Below are positions 8,162 through 16,584 of a stretch of DNA of 64,000 bases, in pieces (the first letter of the stretch is position 1; every line of letters begins with the position of its first letter). Below the pieces are notes generated by a model that made no database searches, was not told where the DNA came from, and was given only the letters and a program-made list of their open reading frames with translations. Both the position numbers and the translations under genes were made by a program. Source of the DNA: Acetobacteraceae bacterium (GTDB taxonomy: Bacteria > Pseudomonadota > Alphaproteobacteria > Acetobacterales > Acetobacteraceae); contig DNXO01000034.1 in the NCBI GenBank assembly GCA_003506895.1, forward strand, positions 1-64,000. Direction: 5' to 3'.

Positions 8162-8593
8162 TCAGGTTGGGTCGGCTGTCAGACCGGCAGCGGCCAGCCC
8201 TACCAGGGCGACGGCTTCATCATTATCGGACGTATCGCCGGTCACACCGACGGCACCGATGATGCTATTGTCGGCGCCACGGATCAGCACACCGCCGGCC
8301 ACCGGAATCATCGACCCGCCCACCGCATGCGTCACCGCCGCGATGAAATGCGGACGCTCTTCCGCGCGCTTGCCCAGCGTGCGTGAACCGACGCCCATCG
8401 CCAGCGCGCCATGCGCCTTGCCGATGGCGATATCGGCGCGGCGCAACGCGGTGCCTTCCTCGGCCCCGTAAGCCTTCAGCACACCCCGAACATCGAGGAC
8501 GGCGACGGCCATCGGCGCCAGCGACTTCTCGCGGGAAGCCTTCAGCGCGGCGCTGATAACGGTTTGGGCCTTGGCCAGCGTCAGTTCAGTCAT
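8162..8593 (-). CDS. GlcG/HbpS family (DUF336) heme-binding-like protein
   Basis: A 143-residue protein of the GlcG/HbpS family: MTELTLAKAQTVISAALKAS at the N-terminus, then MAVAVLDVRGVLKAYGAEEG and a glycine-rich C-terminal half (GGVLIRGADNSIIGAVGVTG). Characterised relatives bind heme or act as accessory proteins next to oxidoreductases; a catalytic role is not established. The start at 8593 has a GGAAAG ribosome site; the frame is open seven codons further upstream without support. It begins 24 nt after the stop of the ACAD-fold monooxygenase gene and is almost certainly co-transcribed with it. Confidence 0.85.
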   Translation of the reverse strand: MTELTLAKAQTVISAALKASREKSLAPMAVAVLDVRGVLKAYGAEEGTALRRADIAIGKAHGALAMGVGSRTLGKRAEERPHFIAAVTHAVGGSMIPVAGGVLIRGADNSIIGAVGVTGDTSDNDEAVALVGLAAAGLTADPT

Positions 8594-8617
8594 GCGATCT
8601 TTCCCCAAAAACAAACG

Positions 8618-9799
8618 CTACAGGAATAGCCCATCAGGATCGCCATTGAACATGACCCGTCCCACCGCCTCGAAGTGCGAGTCCCGCGACTGGATCTGCT
8701 GCGACAGCGTATGCATATCGCGGAACCGGCGTTCGAACGAAGTGCCACGGAAGATCGCCGAGGTTCCGGCGGCTTTGTAAACGTAATCCACCACCTCGAT
8801 CGCCACGCCGATCGCATGGGCGCAACCCAGCCGCACACGGACGCGGGCGTCGAGGTCGATCGGGGCGATGTCGTCGGCGTTGGACCAGACATCTTTCAGG
8901 ATCGCGACCAGCCATGCCCGCGCGGAGCCCAGCGTGGCCGCATGACGCGCCACGCCGGCTTGCACGACCGGGCTGTCGGCCAGCCGTTGCAGACCACGCG
9001 GAGTCTTCTCCGACGCCAGGGTGATGAAATCGTCCAACATCGCTCGGGCGATACCAAAGGCGACACCGACGACGCCGACCGCATACAGCCCTTGCATGGT
9101 GAACGCATACAGACGCCCGGGGTCGCGGCGCAGCGCCGGGTCTTCGCGGGTGCCGCTGAAGGCCTCGGGGACGAACAGGTCGGTGACGCGATACCCCTCT
9201 GACGCGGTGCCGCGCATGCCGATCGTGTTCCAGTTCTCGATTGGCCTCGCATGCTCCTTGGGGAACAAGAAAGTGCGGATCACCGGGCGCCCCAGGCGGT
9301 TGCGGCGCAACGACCCGTCGGCCTCGACGACTTGGCAGTGCGCGCCCATCCAGGTGGCCTGTCGGCTGCCGCTGGCGAAATGCCATTCGCCGTCCACCCG
9401 ATAGCCGCCGGGCACGGCATGGGCCTTGAACTCGTTGGGGGGGCCCCAGGCCACCCAGGCGCGCGGGTCGGTGAAGATCGCCCGCGCGGTGTCCAAGGGA
9501 ATGAACGGGGCGATCAGCGCCGCGCTGTTGGCGACGAACAGGTTCCATCCCACCGATCCGTCGTGGCGGCTGACCTCCTCGATCGCGTGAAGATAGGTCC
9601 AGGGGTCGAGTTCGTCGCCGCCGGCCGAACGCGGCAGCAGGATGCGGGCGAGGCGGGAGTCATGAAGGCGACTAAGCAGCGGCTCCGGAATGGCCTGGGT
9701 TCGTTCGATCTCGTCCGCGGCGGAGGCGATTTCCGGCCCCAGATCGCGGGCTCGAGCGACCGGATCGATGCCGGCGGTGCCGAGGCTGACATGGTTCAT
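8618..9799 (-). CDS. Acyl-CoA dehydrogenase-fold flavin-dependent monooxygenase
   Basis: A 393-residue protein of the acyl-CoA dehydrogenase superfamily, in the branch of two-component monooxygenases (HpaH/HsaA/DszC-like hydroxylase subunits). Segments are an N-terminal helical domain (ARDLGPEIASAADEIERTQ; LHAIEEVSRHDGSVGWNL), a middle beta domain (GGYRVDGEWHFASGSRQATW) and a C-terminal helical bundle. The catalytic glutamate of true acyl-CoA dehydrogenases is not evident. Such enzymes use reduced FMN from a partner reductase to oxygenate aromatic or sulfur substrates; no reductase is nearby. The start at 9799 follows a GGGAG site. It is first in a two-gene unit with the HbpS-like protein and is divergent from the OmpA-like gene at 10038. 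Confidence 0.85.
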   Translation of the reverse strand: MNHVSLGTAGIDPVARARDLGPEIASAADEIERTQAIPEPLLSRLHDSRLARILLPRSAGGDELDPWTYLHAIEEVSRHDGSVGWNLFVANSAALIAPFIPLDTARAIFTDPRAWVAWGPPNEFKAHAVPGGYRVDGEWHFASGSRQATWMGAHCQVVEADGSLRRNRLGRPVIRTFLFPKEHARPIENWNTIGMRGTASEGYRVTDLFVPEAFSGTREDPALRRDPGRLYAFTMQGLYAVGVVGVAFGIARAMLDDFITLASEKTPRGLQRLADSPVVQAGVARHAATLGSARAWLVAILKDVWSNADDIAPIDLDARVRVRLGCAHAIGVAIEVVDYVYKAAGTSAIFRGTSFERRFRDMHTLSQQIQSRDSHFEAVGRVMFNGDPDGLFL

Positions 9800-9861
9800 T
9801 GGGACGCTCCCTGCGTCTTGATTGACCAATTAGCGGCCTGTCGCGCGGGTATTGTCAATCG

Positions 9862-9944
9862 TCCCGCCCGCATCCGCGGGACCATCCCGCCCGCATCCGC
9901 GGGACCATCCCGCCCGCATCCGCGGGACCATCCCGCCCGCATCC
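9862..9944. repeat. Tandem 23-bp hairpin repeat (about 3.6 copies)
   Basis: A 23-bp unit begins at 9862, 9885, 9908 and 9931; the last copy is cut after 14 bases. Each full unit contains TCCCGC and GCGGGA as inverted arms around the 8-nt loop CCGCATCC, followed by a CCA linker. The copies are identical over their full length. The array lies in the 238-bp divergent spacer between the genes starting at 9799 (minus) and 10038 (plus). It could form consecutive hairpins in the leader of either transcript, or be a slippage-prone spacer. Confidence 0.9.
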
Positions 9945-10037
9945 CAGGGGGGCCAGACCCCGCCGCCTCCGGGGAACCATAGCACGCACAGTATGGTTCA
10001 TTGAACGGAACAGCAGGTTCGGCTACCAATTCCAAAC

Positions 10038-10745
10038 ATGCGCCCCTTGCCGATACTGAGTGCCGTTTTCCTGATCGCGGCGACCCCTGTGGCGACCCAG
10101 GCGTTCGCCCAGGTCACCGTTGATTTGCATGCGTTGCAGGCCTTGCCGGATCGTCCCGCGCCAAGCCGCCCGACGCGTGCCGCACCATCGTCCCCATCGG
10201 CACCGACGCCGGCACCCACACCAGCGCCCGTGACAGCGGCGAAACGGGAGGCACCGGCCGTGGAAACCCCTGCCACGCCGCAACCGGCATTGCCGGAAAA
10301 TGTGCCGGATACCGCGTCGATCAACCCGATCGCGCCACCCGAACCACCCGCCGGAGCGGCTCCACCACCGCCTCCCCCGGTTTCCGCCAAGGCCGCCACG
10401 ACCGCGGAGGCCACCACCGTCGGGCTGCGGCTGACGTTCGTGGCCGAACAGTCCGACCTGAGTCCCGAGAGTATCGGATCGATCAAGGAACTGGCCGCCA
10501 AGGCGCCACCCGGCGATGATACGACGTTCAATGTGATGGCCTATGCACCCGGCAAACATGACGATCCATCGACCGCCCGCCGGATTTCCCTGTCGCGCGC
10601 CATGGCCGTGCGCAGCGCACTGGTCGCCAATGGCGTGCCGTCCGCCCGCATCTTCGTACGTGCCCTTGGCGAGCAATACGGCGACGGACCGCCGAACCGG
10701 GTCGATATCGACGTGACCGGTTCCACCTCGGCCGCCGCACGATGA
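10038..10745 (+). CDS. Exported proline-rich OmpA-like domain protein
   Basis: A 235-residue protein with a signal peptide (residues 1-24, ending TQAFAQ). A long Pro/Ala-rich linker follows (about 35-120, with the run PPPPPP), then a compact C-terminal domain (about 130-230: LRLTFVAEQSDLSPESIGSI, ARRISLSRAMAVRSALVANG, GDGPPNRVDIDV). The last part has the spacing and NRV(D/E) end of OmpA/MotB peptidoglycan-binding domains. The linker would let it span the periplasm. Its last four bases overlap the next gene's start (ATGA), so it is the first gene of a three-gene envelope operon with MotA-like and MotB-like proteins. Confidence 0.8.
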   Translation: MRPLPILSAVFLIAATPVATQAFAQVTVDLHALQALPDRPAPSRPTRAAPSSPSAPTPAPTPAPVTAAKREAPAVETPATPQPALPENVPDTASINPIAPPEPPAGAAPPPPPPVSAKAATTAEATTVGLRLTFVAEQSDLSPESIGSIKELAAKAPPGDDTTFNVMAYAPGKHDDPSTARRISLSRAMAVRSALVANGVPSARIFVRALGEQYGDGPPNRVDIDVTGSTSAAAR

Positions 10746-11875
10746 CCCGCCCCTCCGGCTACCTCATTCGAATGCTGGTATTCCTTCTGGCGGTTGGGAT
10801 CGTCGCCGGCCTGCTGTCGCCGGTCCTGATCACGGCGTTCGACAACAACCCGGTGCTGAACAGCCTGATCCTGCTGATCCTGCTGCTGGGGATCGGCTGG
10901 AACCTGAATCAGGTGCTGCGACTGCGCCCGGAAGTCACCTGGCTGGAAACCTATCAGACCTCGCGCAGCCGGATCGCCGCCCTGCCCTCGCCAAAGCTGC
11001 TGGCGCCGATGGCAAGCATGCTGTCGATGCGCGAAGGCCGGGACAGCGGACGACATTTCACCCTGTCCACCACCGCCATGCGAAGTCTGCTGGATGGACT
11101 TGCCTCGCGTCTGGATGAAAGCCGCGAACTCTCCCGTTACATGACCGGGCTGCTGATCTTCCTGGGTCTGCTTGGCACGTTCTGGGGGCTGTTGAAGACC
11201 GTTACCTCGGTGTCCGACGTGATTGCCGGCATGTCGATGGGCAACGGCGACATGAACCTGATGTTCGAGCAGTTGAAAAGCGGCCTCGCCCGCCCGCTCG
11301 CCGGCATGGGCACTGCGTTCTCGGCCAGCATGTATGGCTTGGCCGGCGCGCTGGTGCTGGGTTTTCTCGATCTGACGGCGGGTCAGGCGCAGAACCGGTT
11401 TTTCAATGAACTGGAGGAATGGCTCGCCGGCCTGACCCGTCTGTCGTCGGGCGTGTTGTCCGAGGGTGAAGGTTCCGTTCCCGTCTATGTCCAGGCGCTG
11501 CTGGAACAGACCGCCGAGAACATGGAAGGCCTGCAGCGCGTCCTGAGTCGCGACGAAGACGGGCGCGCGCAGGCCAACCAGGCCATGATTACATTGAATG
11601 AGCGGCTTGGTACGCTCGCCGATACGATGCGCGCCAACCAGCACCTGATGCTGCGGATCGCCGAGACGCAAACCGCGCTGGCGCCGGCGCTGCAACGGCT
11701 TAGCGACCTGCAGGGCGACGATGCCAGCCGGGCACATCTGCGCAATATCGAGGCGTTTTTGCAGCGCCTGTTGACGGAGAGTGAACAGGGCCGATCCCGA
11801 GCGACCGCCGATCTGCGGAACGACCTGCGGCTGCTGACCCGCACGGTCGCCGCGCTCGCCGAACCGCCGCGGTAG
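10742..11875 (+). CDS. MotA/TolQ/ExbB-like inner membrane protein
   Basis: A 377-residue protein. Two hydrophobic helices lie at about 10-58 (LVFLLAVGIVAGLLSPVLI; LNSLILLILLLGIGWNL) and two more at about 133-150 (TGLLIFLGLLGTFWGLLKTV) and 185-210 (GMGTAFSASMYGLAGALVLG). The GTFWGL...GMGTAFS pairing is the signature of the MotA/ExbB proton-channel core. The C-terminal 150 residues are soluble and helical. It overlaps the upstream gene by 4 nt and lies 7 nt before a MotB/OmpA-like partner, so the two probably form an ion-driven motor or energy-transducing complex outside the flagellar genes. I would not call it motA. Confidence 0.82.
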   Translation: MTRPSGYLIRMLVFLLAVGIVAGLLSPVLITAFDNNPVLNSLILLILLLGIGWNLNQVLRLRPEVTWLETYQTSRSRIAALPSPKLLAPMASMLSMREGRDSGRHFTLSTTAMRSLLDGLASRLDESRELSRYMTGLLIFLGLLGTFWGLLKTVTSVSDVIAGMSMGNGDMNLMFEQLKSGLARPLAGMGTAFSASMYGLAGALVLGFLDLTAGQAQNRFFNELEEWLAGLTRLSSGVLSEGEGSVPVYVQALLEQTAENMEGLQRVLSRDEDGRAQANQAMITLNERLGTLADTMRANQHLMLRIAETQTALAPALQRLSDLQGDDASRAHLRNIEAFLQRLLTESEQGRSRATADLRNDLRLLTRTVAALAEPPR

Positions 11876-11882
11876 CCGGCCT

Positions 11883-13187
11883 ATGGCGGGGCGCATCCGC
11901 AGGAACAACGGCGGCAACGGATTGGACGCGTGGCCCGGCTATGTGGACGCGCTGTCCACGCTGCTGATGGTCATTATCTTCGTGCTGCTGGTGTTCGTGC
12001 TGGCACAGGCATTCCTGACCGTCGCCCTGACCGGCCGCAGCCATGAATTGGACAAGGCCAACCAACAACTGAGCGCCCTGGCCGACGCGCTGTCGCTGGA
12101 GCGTGGGAAGTCGGCGGAACTGCAATTGTCCGTCTCCCAACTCGGCGCGCAATTGGCCGCCCGATCCGCGGAGCGCGACAAGCTGGCGTCGCAGTTGTCC
12201 GATGCGAACACCGCCGTCCAGGCAGCCAACGCCGCCAGTGCCAGACTGCAATCGCAACTCACCAGCACCGCGGCGCAAGCCGACGCCGCCACGCAGCAGT
12301 TGGCCGGTGCACAGAATCAGCTCGCTGAGATGAAGCGCCAGATCGCCGAGCTGGATAAGACCGTGGCGGTCGATAAGGACACGTTGCAGGCCAGGTTGTC
12401 GGATCTGGCAACCCTGGCGAACCAGGCACGCGCACTCGCGGCCTTGCGGGACGAACTGGAAAAGCAGGCGCAGGACGCCGCCGCCCGTGCGATGACGGAG
12501 CAGCAGCGGCGCGAAGCCGTGCAGGCACAGCTTATCGATGAGAAGAAACTGGGCGACAGTGCCAGGGCGCAGATCGCGCTGCTGAACCAGCAGATCGACC
12601 AGTTGAAAAGCCAGTTGGCGGCCATCGCGGCCAGCCTGGATCTGCAGCAACAGGCCGGCAAGGACAAGGACGCGCAGATCGCGAACCTTGGCCAGAAACT
12701 GAACGTGGCACTCGCGGCGAAGGTCGAGGAACTGACGCAGTATCGCAGCGAATTCTTCGGCAAGCTGCGCGCGCTGCTGGCCAACCGCTCCGGCATCCAG
12801 ATCGTCGGCGACCGTTTCGTATTCCAGAGCGAAGTGCTGTTTCCGGTGGGAAGCGCCGACCTGACCCAGGCCGGAGTCGCGCAGATGACGACGCTGGCGG
12901 TGACGATCAAGGACATCGCCTCGGAAATCCCGCCCGATCTCCACTGGGTTCTGCGAGTGGACGGCCACACCGACCCGCAGCCGGTGAAGGGCGGCCAGTT
13001 CGCCTCTAACTGGGAGCTTTCGGCCCAGCGGGCGATCACGGTGGTGAAGCTGCTGATCGCCGACGGTGTGCCGGCGGAGCACCTGGCGGCGACAGCGTTC
13101 GGCGAATACCAGCCGTTCGGCCCGGGCGACACGCCGGATGCCTATGCGAAGGACCGCCGGATCGAACTGCGCCTGACGGATCGGTAG
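11883..13187 (+). CDS. MotB-like protein with long coiled coil and OmpA domain
   Basis: A 434-residue protein. One transmembrane helix lies at about 20-42 (VDALSTLLMVIIFVLLVFVL), preceded by the acidic/aromatic pattern typical of MotB-like stator partners. A very long coiled coil follows at about 45-285 (repeated Q/A/L/E heptads). The C-terminal OmpA/peptidoglycan-binding domain (about 300-434) contains VLFPVGSADLTQAGVAQM, VDGHTDPQPV, NWELSAQRAITVVKLL and DRRIELRLTD. It would anchor the MotA-like complex to the cell wall. It is the last gene of the operon; a strong terminator follows 15 nt after the stop. Confidence 0.85.
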   Translation: MAGRIRRNNGGNGLDAWPGYVDALSTLLMVIIFVLLVFVLAQAFLTVALTGRSHELDKANQQLSALADALSLERGKSAELQLSVSQLGAQLAARSAERDKLASQLSDANTAVQAANAASARLQSQLTSTAAQADAATQQLAGAQNQLAEMKRQIAELDKTVAVDKDTLQARLSDLATLANQARALAALRDELEKQAQDAAARAMTEQQRREAVQAQLIDEKKLGDSARAQIALLNQQIDQLKSQLAAIAASLDLQQQAGKDKDAQIANLGQKLNVALAAKVEELTQYRSEFFGKLRALLANRSGIQIVGDRFVFQSEVLFPVGSADLTQAGVAQMTTLAVTIKDIASEIPPDLHWVLRVDGHTDPQPVKGGQFASNWELSAQRAITVVKLLIADGVPAEHLAATAFGEYQPFGPGDTPDAYAKDRRIELRLTDR

Positions 13188-13202
13188 GGCTGCTGAAACA
13201 CG

Positions 13203-13232
13203 AAAGGCCCCGGAACGAATTCCGGGGCCTTT
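13203..13232 (+). terminator. Strong intrinsic terminator of the OmpA/MotA/MotB operon
   Basis: A perfect 13-bp inverted repeat: AAAGGCCCCGGAA (13203-13215) and TTCCGGGGCCTTT (13220-13232) with a CGAA tetraloop. It begins 15 nt after the stop at 13187 and ends in a short T-run, giving a rho-independent terminator that could work in both directions. Confidence 0.9.
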
Positions 13233-13445
13233 CCATTGTTGTGTGCGTCCGTTGCCGGACCGGAGTATTTTACGCCGACGGGTGTGCGCCGACGATCCAG
13301 GTCAGGGCGACGGAAGCCACGGAACAATGAGACACTGGATCACCTCCTTTCGGTTGTTGCTACGACCCCTTCAGCATGCACGCGATTCGCGCTGCGGTGC
13401 AAGAAAATCCGGTTGGCGTTTGTCGGTGCGGTTTCAGAAGGATAA

Positions 13446-13580
13446 GCGGACACGAAGTTGCACGGAGTGCCCACGAAGTTTCACGAAGGAGGCATTGGGC
13501 GCTTCGCGCGGACGCCGGCCCGAAGACTGGGGTATGACGACTGGGGGTATATGGTTCCTGCTTCGTGAAACTTCGTGTCC
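13446..13580. repeat. Dispersed palindromic intergenic element, copy 1
   Basis: The element opens with GCGGACACGAAGTTGCAC, contains CACGAAGTTTCACGAAGG near 13472-13490, and closes with CTTCGTGAAACTTCGTGTCC (13561-13580), an inverted counterpart of its own beginning. A second copy with the same ends and size is at 31173-31312. It lies in the noncoding stretch 13233-13699, in which I see no gene. The length (about 135 bp) and inverted ends fit a REP/MITE-like non-autonomous element. Confidence 0.75.
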
Positions 13581-13699
13581 ACTTCAACCCGCCGCCGAAA
13601 CAACCCCAGCCCCAAAAGGCCCAGCACGAATCCGACCTCTTTGCCGAAGCTGCAAACCTTCGCCAAACTCCAGTCAGATCGCCCACAGGAGTGAAACCC

Positions 13700-14869
13700 A
13701 TGGTCCAAGGCATCCACCGCTATCCCCCGATGGATCGGGTCATCTACGGCATCCCCCTGGCTCAGGCGCTGGCGGATGAGGTCGCGCGCCTCGACGCAAG
13801 GGCCGTGTATGTCATGGCCAGCGGCACGCTGAACCGCGAGACGGATGTGATCGACACGGTCCGCCAGGTGCTGGGCAACCGCCTGGCCGGGGTTTGCGCC
13901 AAGGTCGGCGCCCATACGCCGCGCATCGACGTCGTGGCCGCGGCCAACGAAGCCCGGGCGGCGAAGGCGGATTTGATCCTGACCGTGGGTGGCGGGTCGG
14001 TCACCGACGCGGCCAAGATGGTCGGCCTGTGCCTAGGCAACGACGTCACCAGACCCGAAGATCTGGACCGGTTTCGCGCCATTGTCACGCCGGACGGAAA
14101 AACCGAGCGGCCACCGGTCAATGCACCATCGGTCCGCTCGATCGACGTGCCCACGACCTTGTCGGCCGGCGAATTCACCCCTTTCGCCGGCTGCACCGAT
14201 ACCGCTCGGAATGTGAAGGAAAGCTTCGGCCATGCGTTGATGATGCCGCAGGCGGTGATCCTCGACCCCGCCGTGACAATCCACACGCCGGAGTGGTTGT
14301 TCCTTTCGACGGGTATCCGGGCGGTTGATCATGCGGTGGAGGACATCTGCTCGATCAATCCCACACCGTTCTCGGATGGCATGTCGTTGCAGGCGTTGCG
14401 GCTGCTGTCCGCCGGCCTGCCCGCCGTGAAGGCCAACCCCGGCGATCTGGACGCGCGTCTGAACTGCCAACTCGGCGCCTGGATGTCGATCATGGGATCG
14501 CAGAACGGGGTCGCCAAGGGCGCCAGCCATGGGATCGGCCATGTGCTGGGCGGCACCGCGCACGTTCCGCACGGCTACACGTCCTGCGTGATGCTGCCGG
14601 TCGTCCTGCGGTTCAACGAACCAGTCAATGCCGAACGGCAACGCTGGGTCAGTGAGGCTTTGGGACGCCCGAACGACAGCGCTGGCGATGCGGTCGCGGC
14701 GCTGATCGCCAGCCTGGGCTTGCCTGGAACACTGCGCGATGTCGGCGTGAAGCCGGAGCAACTGGACGGGATCGCGGTGGAATCGATGCACGATCGCTGG
14801 GTCCATTCCAACCCTCGCAAGATCGACGGGCCACCGGCCGTGCGTGCCTTGCTGGACGCCGCCTGGTAG
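13700..14869 (+). CDS. Iron-containing alcohol dehydrogenase (maleylacetate-reductase-like)
   Basis: A 389-residue protein from ATG 13700, which has an AGGAGTG ribosome site; the open frame extends upstream through the repeat element without homology. The N-terminal nucleotide-binding domain contains LILTVGGGSVTDAAKMVGL (about 95-113). The C-terminal helical metal domain contains GIRAVDHAVEDI and KGASHGIGHVLGG, which supply the Asp/His ligands for Fe(II) in group III dehydrogenases. Members reduce or oxidise alcohols, aldehydes or maleylacetate with NAD(P)H. The sequence is nearer to maleylacetate-reductase-like than to butanol dehydrogenases by motif spacing, but no ring-cleavage genes are adjacent, so the substrate is open. 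Confidence 0.85.
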   Translation: MVQGIHRYPPMDRVIYGIPLAQALADEVARLDARAVYVMASGTLNRETDVIDTVRQVLGNRLAGVCAKVGAHTPRIDVVAAANEARAAKADLILTVGGGSVTDAAKMVGLCLGNDVTRPEDLDRFRAIVTPDGKTERPPVNAPSVRSIDVPTTLSAGEFTPFAGCTDTARNVKESFGHALMMPQAVILDPAVTIHTPEWLFLSTGIRAVDHAVEDICSINPTPFSDGMSLQALRLLSAGLPAVKANPGDLDARLNCQLGAWMSIMGSQNGVAKGASHGIGHVLGGTAHVPHGYTSCVMLPVVLRFNEPVNAERQRWVSEALGRPNDSAGDAVAALIASLGLPGTLRDVGVKPEQLDGIAVESMHDRWVHSNPRKIDGPPAVRALLDAAW

Positions 14870-14916
14870 CCCGCCTGACACGCTGCCGATCGTCCGCGCC
14901 TCATCGATGCCCGGTA

Positions 14917-16326
14917 TCAGCCGCCTTTCAGCGAATCCATCGCGCCCTTCACCATGCGGGCATCCTCGCCGTCGGCCGGAAGCTTCGCCAGCAGGCGGGT
15001 CCAATAGGTCCGAGCTTCGGCCGGGTGAGCATCACGGGCGGCGGCGATGCCCAAATACCAAAGGACCTCGGGCTCTTCCGGTGCCATGGTCTCCACTTGA
15101 CGCAAGATCGCAAGGGCCCGCGACGGCAGCACGTCGTCTGGCTTCAATCCGCCCAACAGCCCATCGACCGCCTGTAGGCGGATCCCAAGCTCATTGGGTT
15201 TCAGGGCAATCGCATGGTCGTACGCATCCGCTGCCTTATCGCGCTCTTTCATAACCGAATAGGCACGTCCCAGCCGCATCCAGCCGTCTGGATCGTTCGG
15301 TTCGGCTTTAAGCCGATCCGCCAGCTTCGAAACCATAAGTGCGATCATGGCCTTCTGTTCGCCCTCCGGCATTCCGTCCATCGCCGCCATGGCGGCGTCG
15401 TCCGTATCCTCCGCCGGCGTCCCCTTCGCCAAGGCGGGCATAGCGACTCCCGCCGCCCTGGCGGCCTCGGCGATCCGCTTGACGACCTCATCGCGCATCG
15501 GCGAGTCCTCGGGAATTTCGCCAAGCAGGGTTTGAAATTCGTCGATGGCCTTTCGCGGTTCGCCCGCCTGCCCGGCCGCGACGCCCATGTAATAGCGCGC
15601 GACGTCCTCCTTGGGGTCGGATTTCAATGCCGCCAAAAACGCATCATGCGCGGCCGGCGTCACGATCCCGTCTGCTTGCAGGACCAGCATTTCGCCCAGG
15701 CCGGACTCGACGTCCGCACCCGTGCGACCTAGTGCCATCGCGTGCCGGTAGCCATCCACCGCCTCGTCCCAGTGTCGGGTGGAACCGGCGGTTCGCGCAT
15801 ATAACAACCAGCCATCTGCATCCGAGGGGTTGGCCTTAAGCTTATCGCCAAGTTTCCCCAGCGCCCGGGCCAGGTCGTTATGTCCAGCCGGCGGCGCGCC
15901 TGATCCGGCGGAAGGTTCACCGGCCACCGCCGACCGGGCGGAAAACGGTGTGTCGGGAATCGCGGGAGCACCCATCAACACATAGACACCAACCGAACCC
16001 GCGAGAGCGAAGGCGGTCAGGCCCGCAGCCAGCATCGGACTGCGGCCGTCGCGGTCAACCGATGCCCCATCGGGGTGCGAATCGGTCGCCAACAGCCGTC
16101 GTTGGATATCCAGCCGCGCGGCCACGGCTTCGGCGTCGGACAGGACACCGCGGGACGCATCGCGATCCAGCTCTCGTAACTGGTCCAGATATACAATCCG
16201 ATCGAAATATCGTCGTTCCACAAGCGGCCGGGATCGGCGGAGCAAAGGGAATACAAGTACCAACAGCGCGGTGCCCGCCACACCAGCCAGCAATACAATC
16301 AGCACTATCGCGACCCTCCAGACCAC
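14917..16326 (-). CDS. ccmI: CcmI-like c-type cytochrome biogenesis protein with TPRs
   Basis: A 469-residue protein. Two N-terminal membrane segments (about 5-28 and 100-120) flank the CcmI cytoplasmic loop YFDRIVYLDQLRELDRDASRGVLSDAEA. The rest is periplasmic tetratricopeptide repeats (for example DADGWLLYARTAGSTRHWDEA; DPDGWMRLGRAYSVMKERDKA). In System I maturation, CcmI holds apocytochrome c for the heme lyase CcmF/CcmH. It is found here without the rest of a ccm operon, but next to four genes encoding cytochromes with sixteen heme sites in all. An FNR-type box lies about 85 nt upstream of its start. It is divergent from the MocR-like gene. Confidence 0.83.
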   Translation of the reverse strand: MVWRVAIVLIVLLAGVAGTALLVLVFPLLRRSRPLVERRYFDRIVYLDQLRELDRDASRGVLSDAEAVAARLDIQRRLLATDSHPDGASVDRDGRSPMLAAGLTAFALAGSVGVYVLMGAPAIPDTPFSARSAVAGEPSAGSGAPPAGHNDLARALGKLGDKLKANPSDADGWLLYARTAGSTRHWDEAVDGYRHAMALGRTGADVESGLGEMLVLQADGIVTPAAHDAFLAALKSDPKEDVARYYMGVAAGQAGEPRKAIDEFQTLLGEIPEDSPMRDEVVKRIAEAARAAGVAMPALAKGTPAEDTDDAAMAAMDGMPEGEQKAMIALMVSKLADRLKAEPNDPDGWMRLGRAYSVMKERDKAADAYDHAIALKPNELGIRLQAVDGLLGGLKPDDVLPSRALAILRQVETMAPEEPEVLWYLGIAAARDAHPAEARTYWTRLLAKLPADGEDARMVKGAMDSLKGG

Positions 16327-16410
16327 TGTGGGATGTCAAACCGTATGAAACGAGTGGGGCGGAATCACCCGCCGCCCGGCGGCTTGTGCCCCGCGGCCAC
16401 ATCCAGATCA

Positions 16411-16424
16411 TTGACCTGGATCAA
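16411..16424 (-). promoter_or_regulatory. FNR/Crp-type operator-like palindrome
   Basis: TTGACCTGGATCAA matches the FNR/FnrL/Dnr consensus TTGAT-N4-ATCAA in nine of ten defined bases. It lies in the divergent spacer between ccmI (start 16326) and the MocR-like gene, about 85 nt upstream of ccmI. The position and palindrome suggest oxygen- or redox-responsive control of cytochrome maturation. This is a single-site inference. Confidence 0.5.
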
Positions 16425-16584
16425 GGCGCTCATCGGCGCGTATCCGTAATATCCCGCCAGATAAGCGCAACGGAAATCCCGTTATATGATCTAGTACAGC
16501 CACACCCTTACGGTACGACGATGCGCTGACGACATGACCCGCGCCGCGAAATGCAGGCGGGCCGCCGAACGAATTGGTTTGTGC

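Noticed and set aside
9862..9944. Repeat array as a small CRISPR
   Set aside because: The 23-bp units are directly adjacent with no variable spacers, and there are no cas genes.
10742..13187. MotA-like plus MotB/OmpA-like pair as a Zorya anti-phage system
   Set aside because: ZorA has a much longer cytoplasmic tail, and no zorC, zorD or zorE gene follows; the partner is an OmpA-like exported protein instead.
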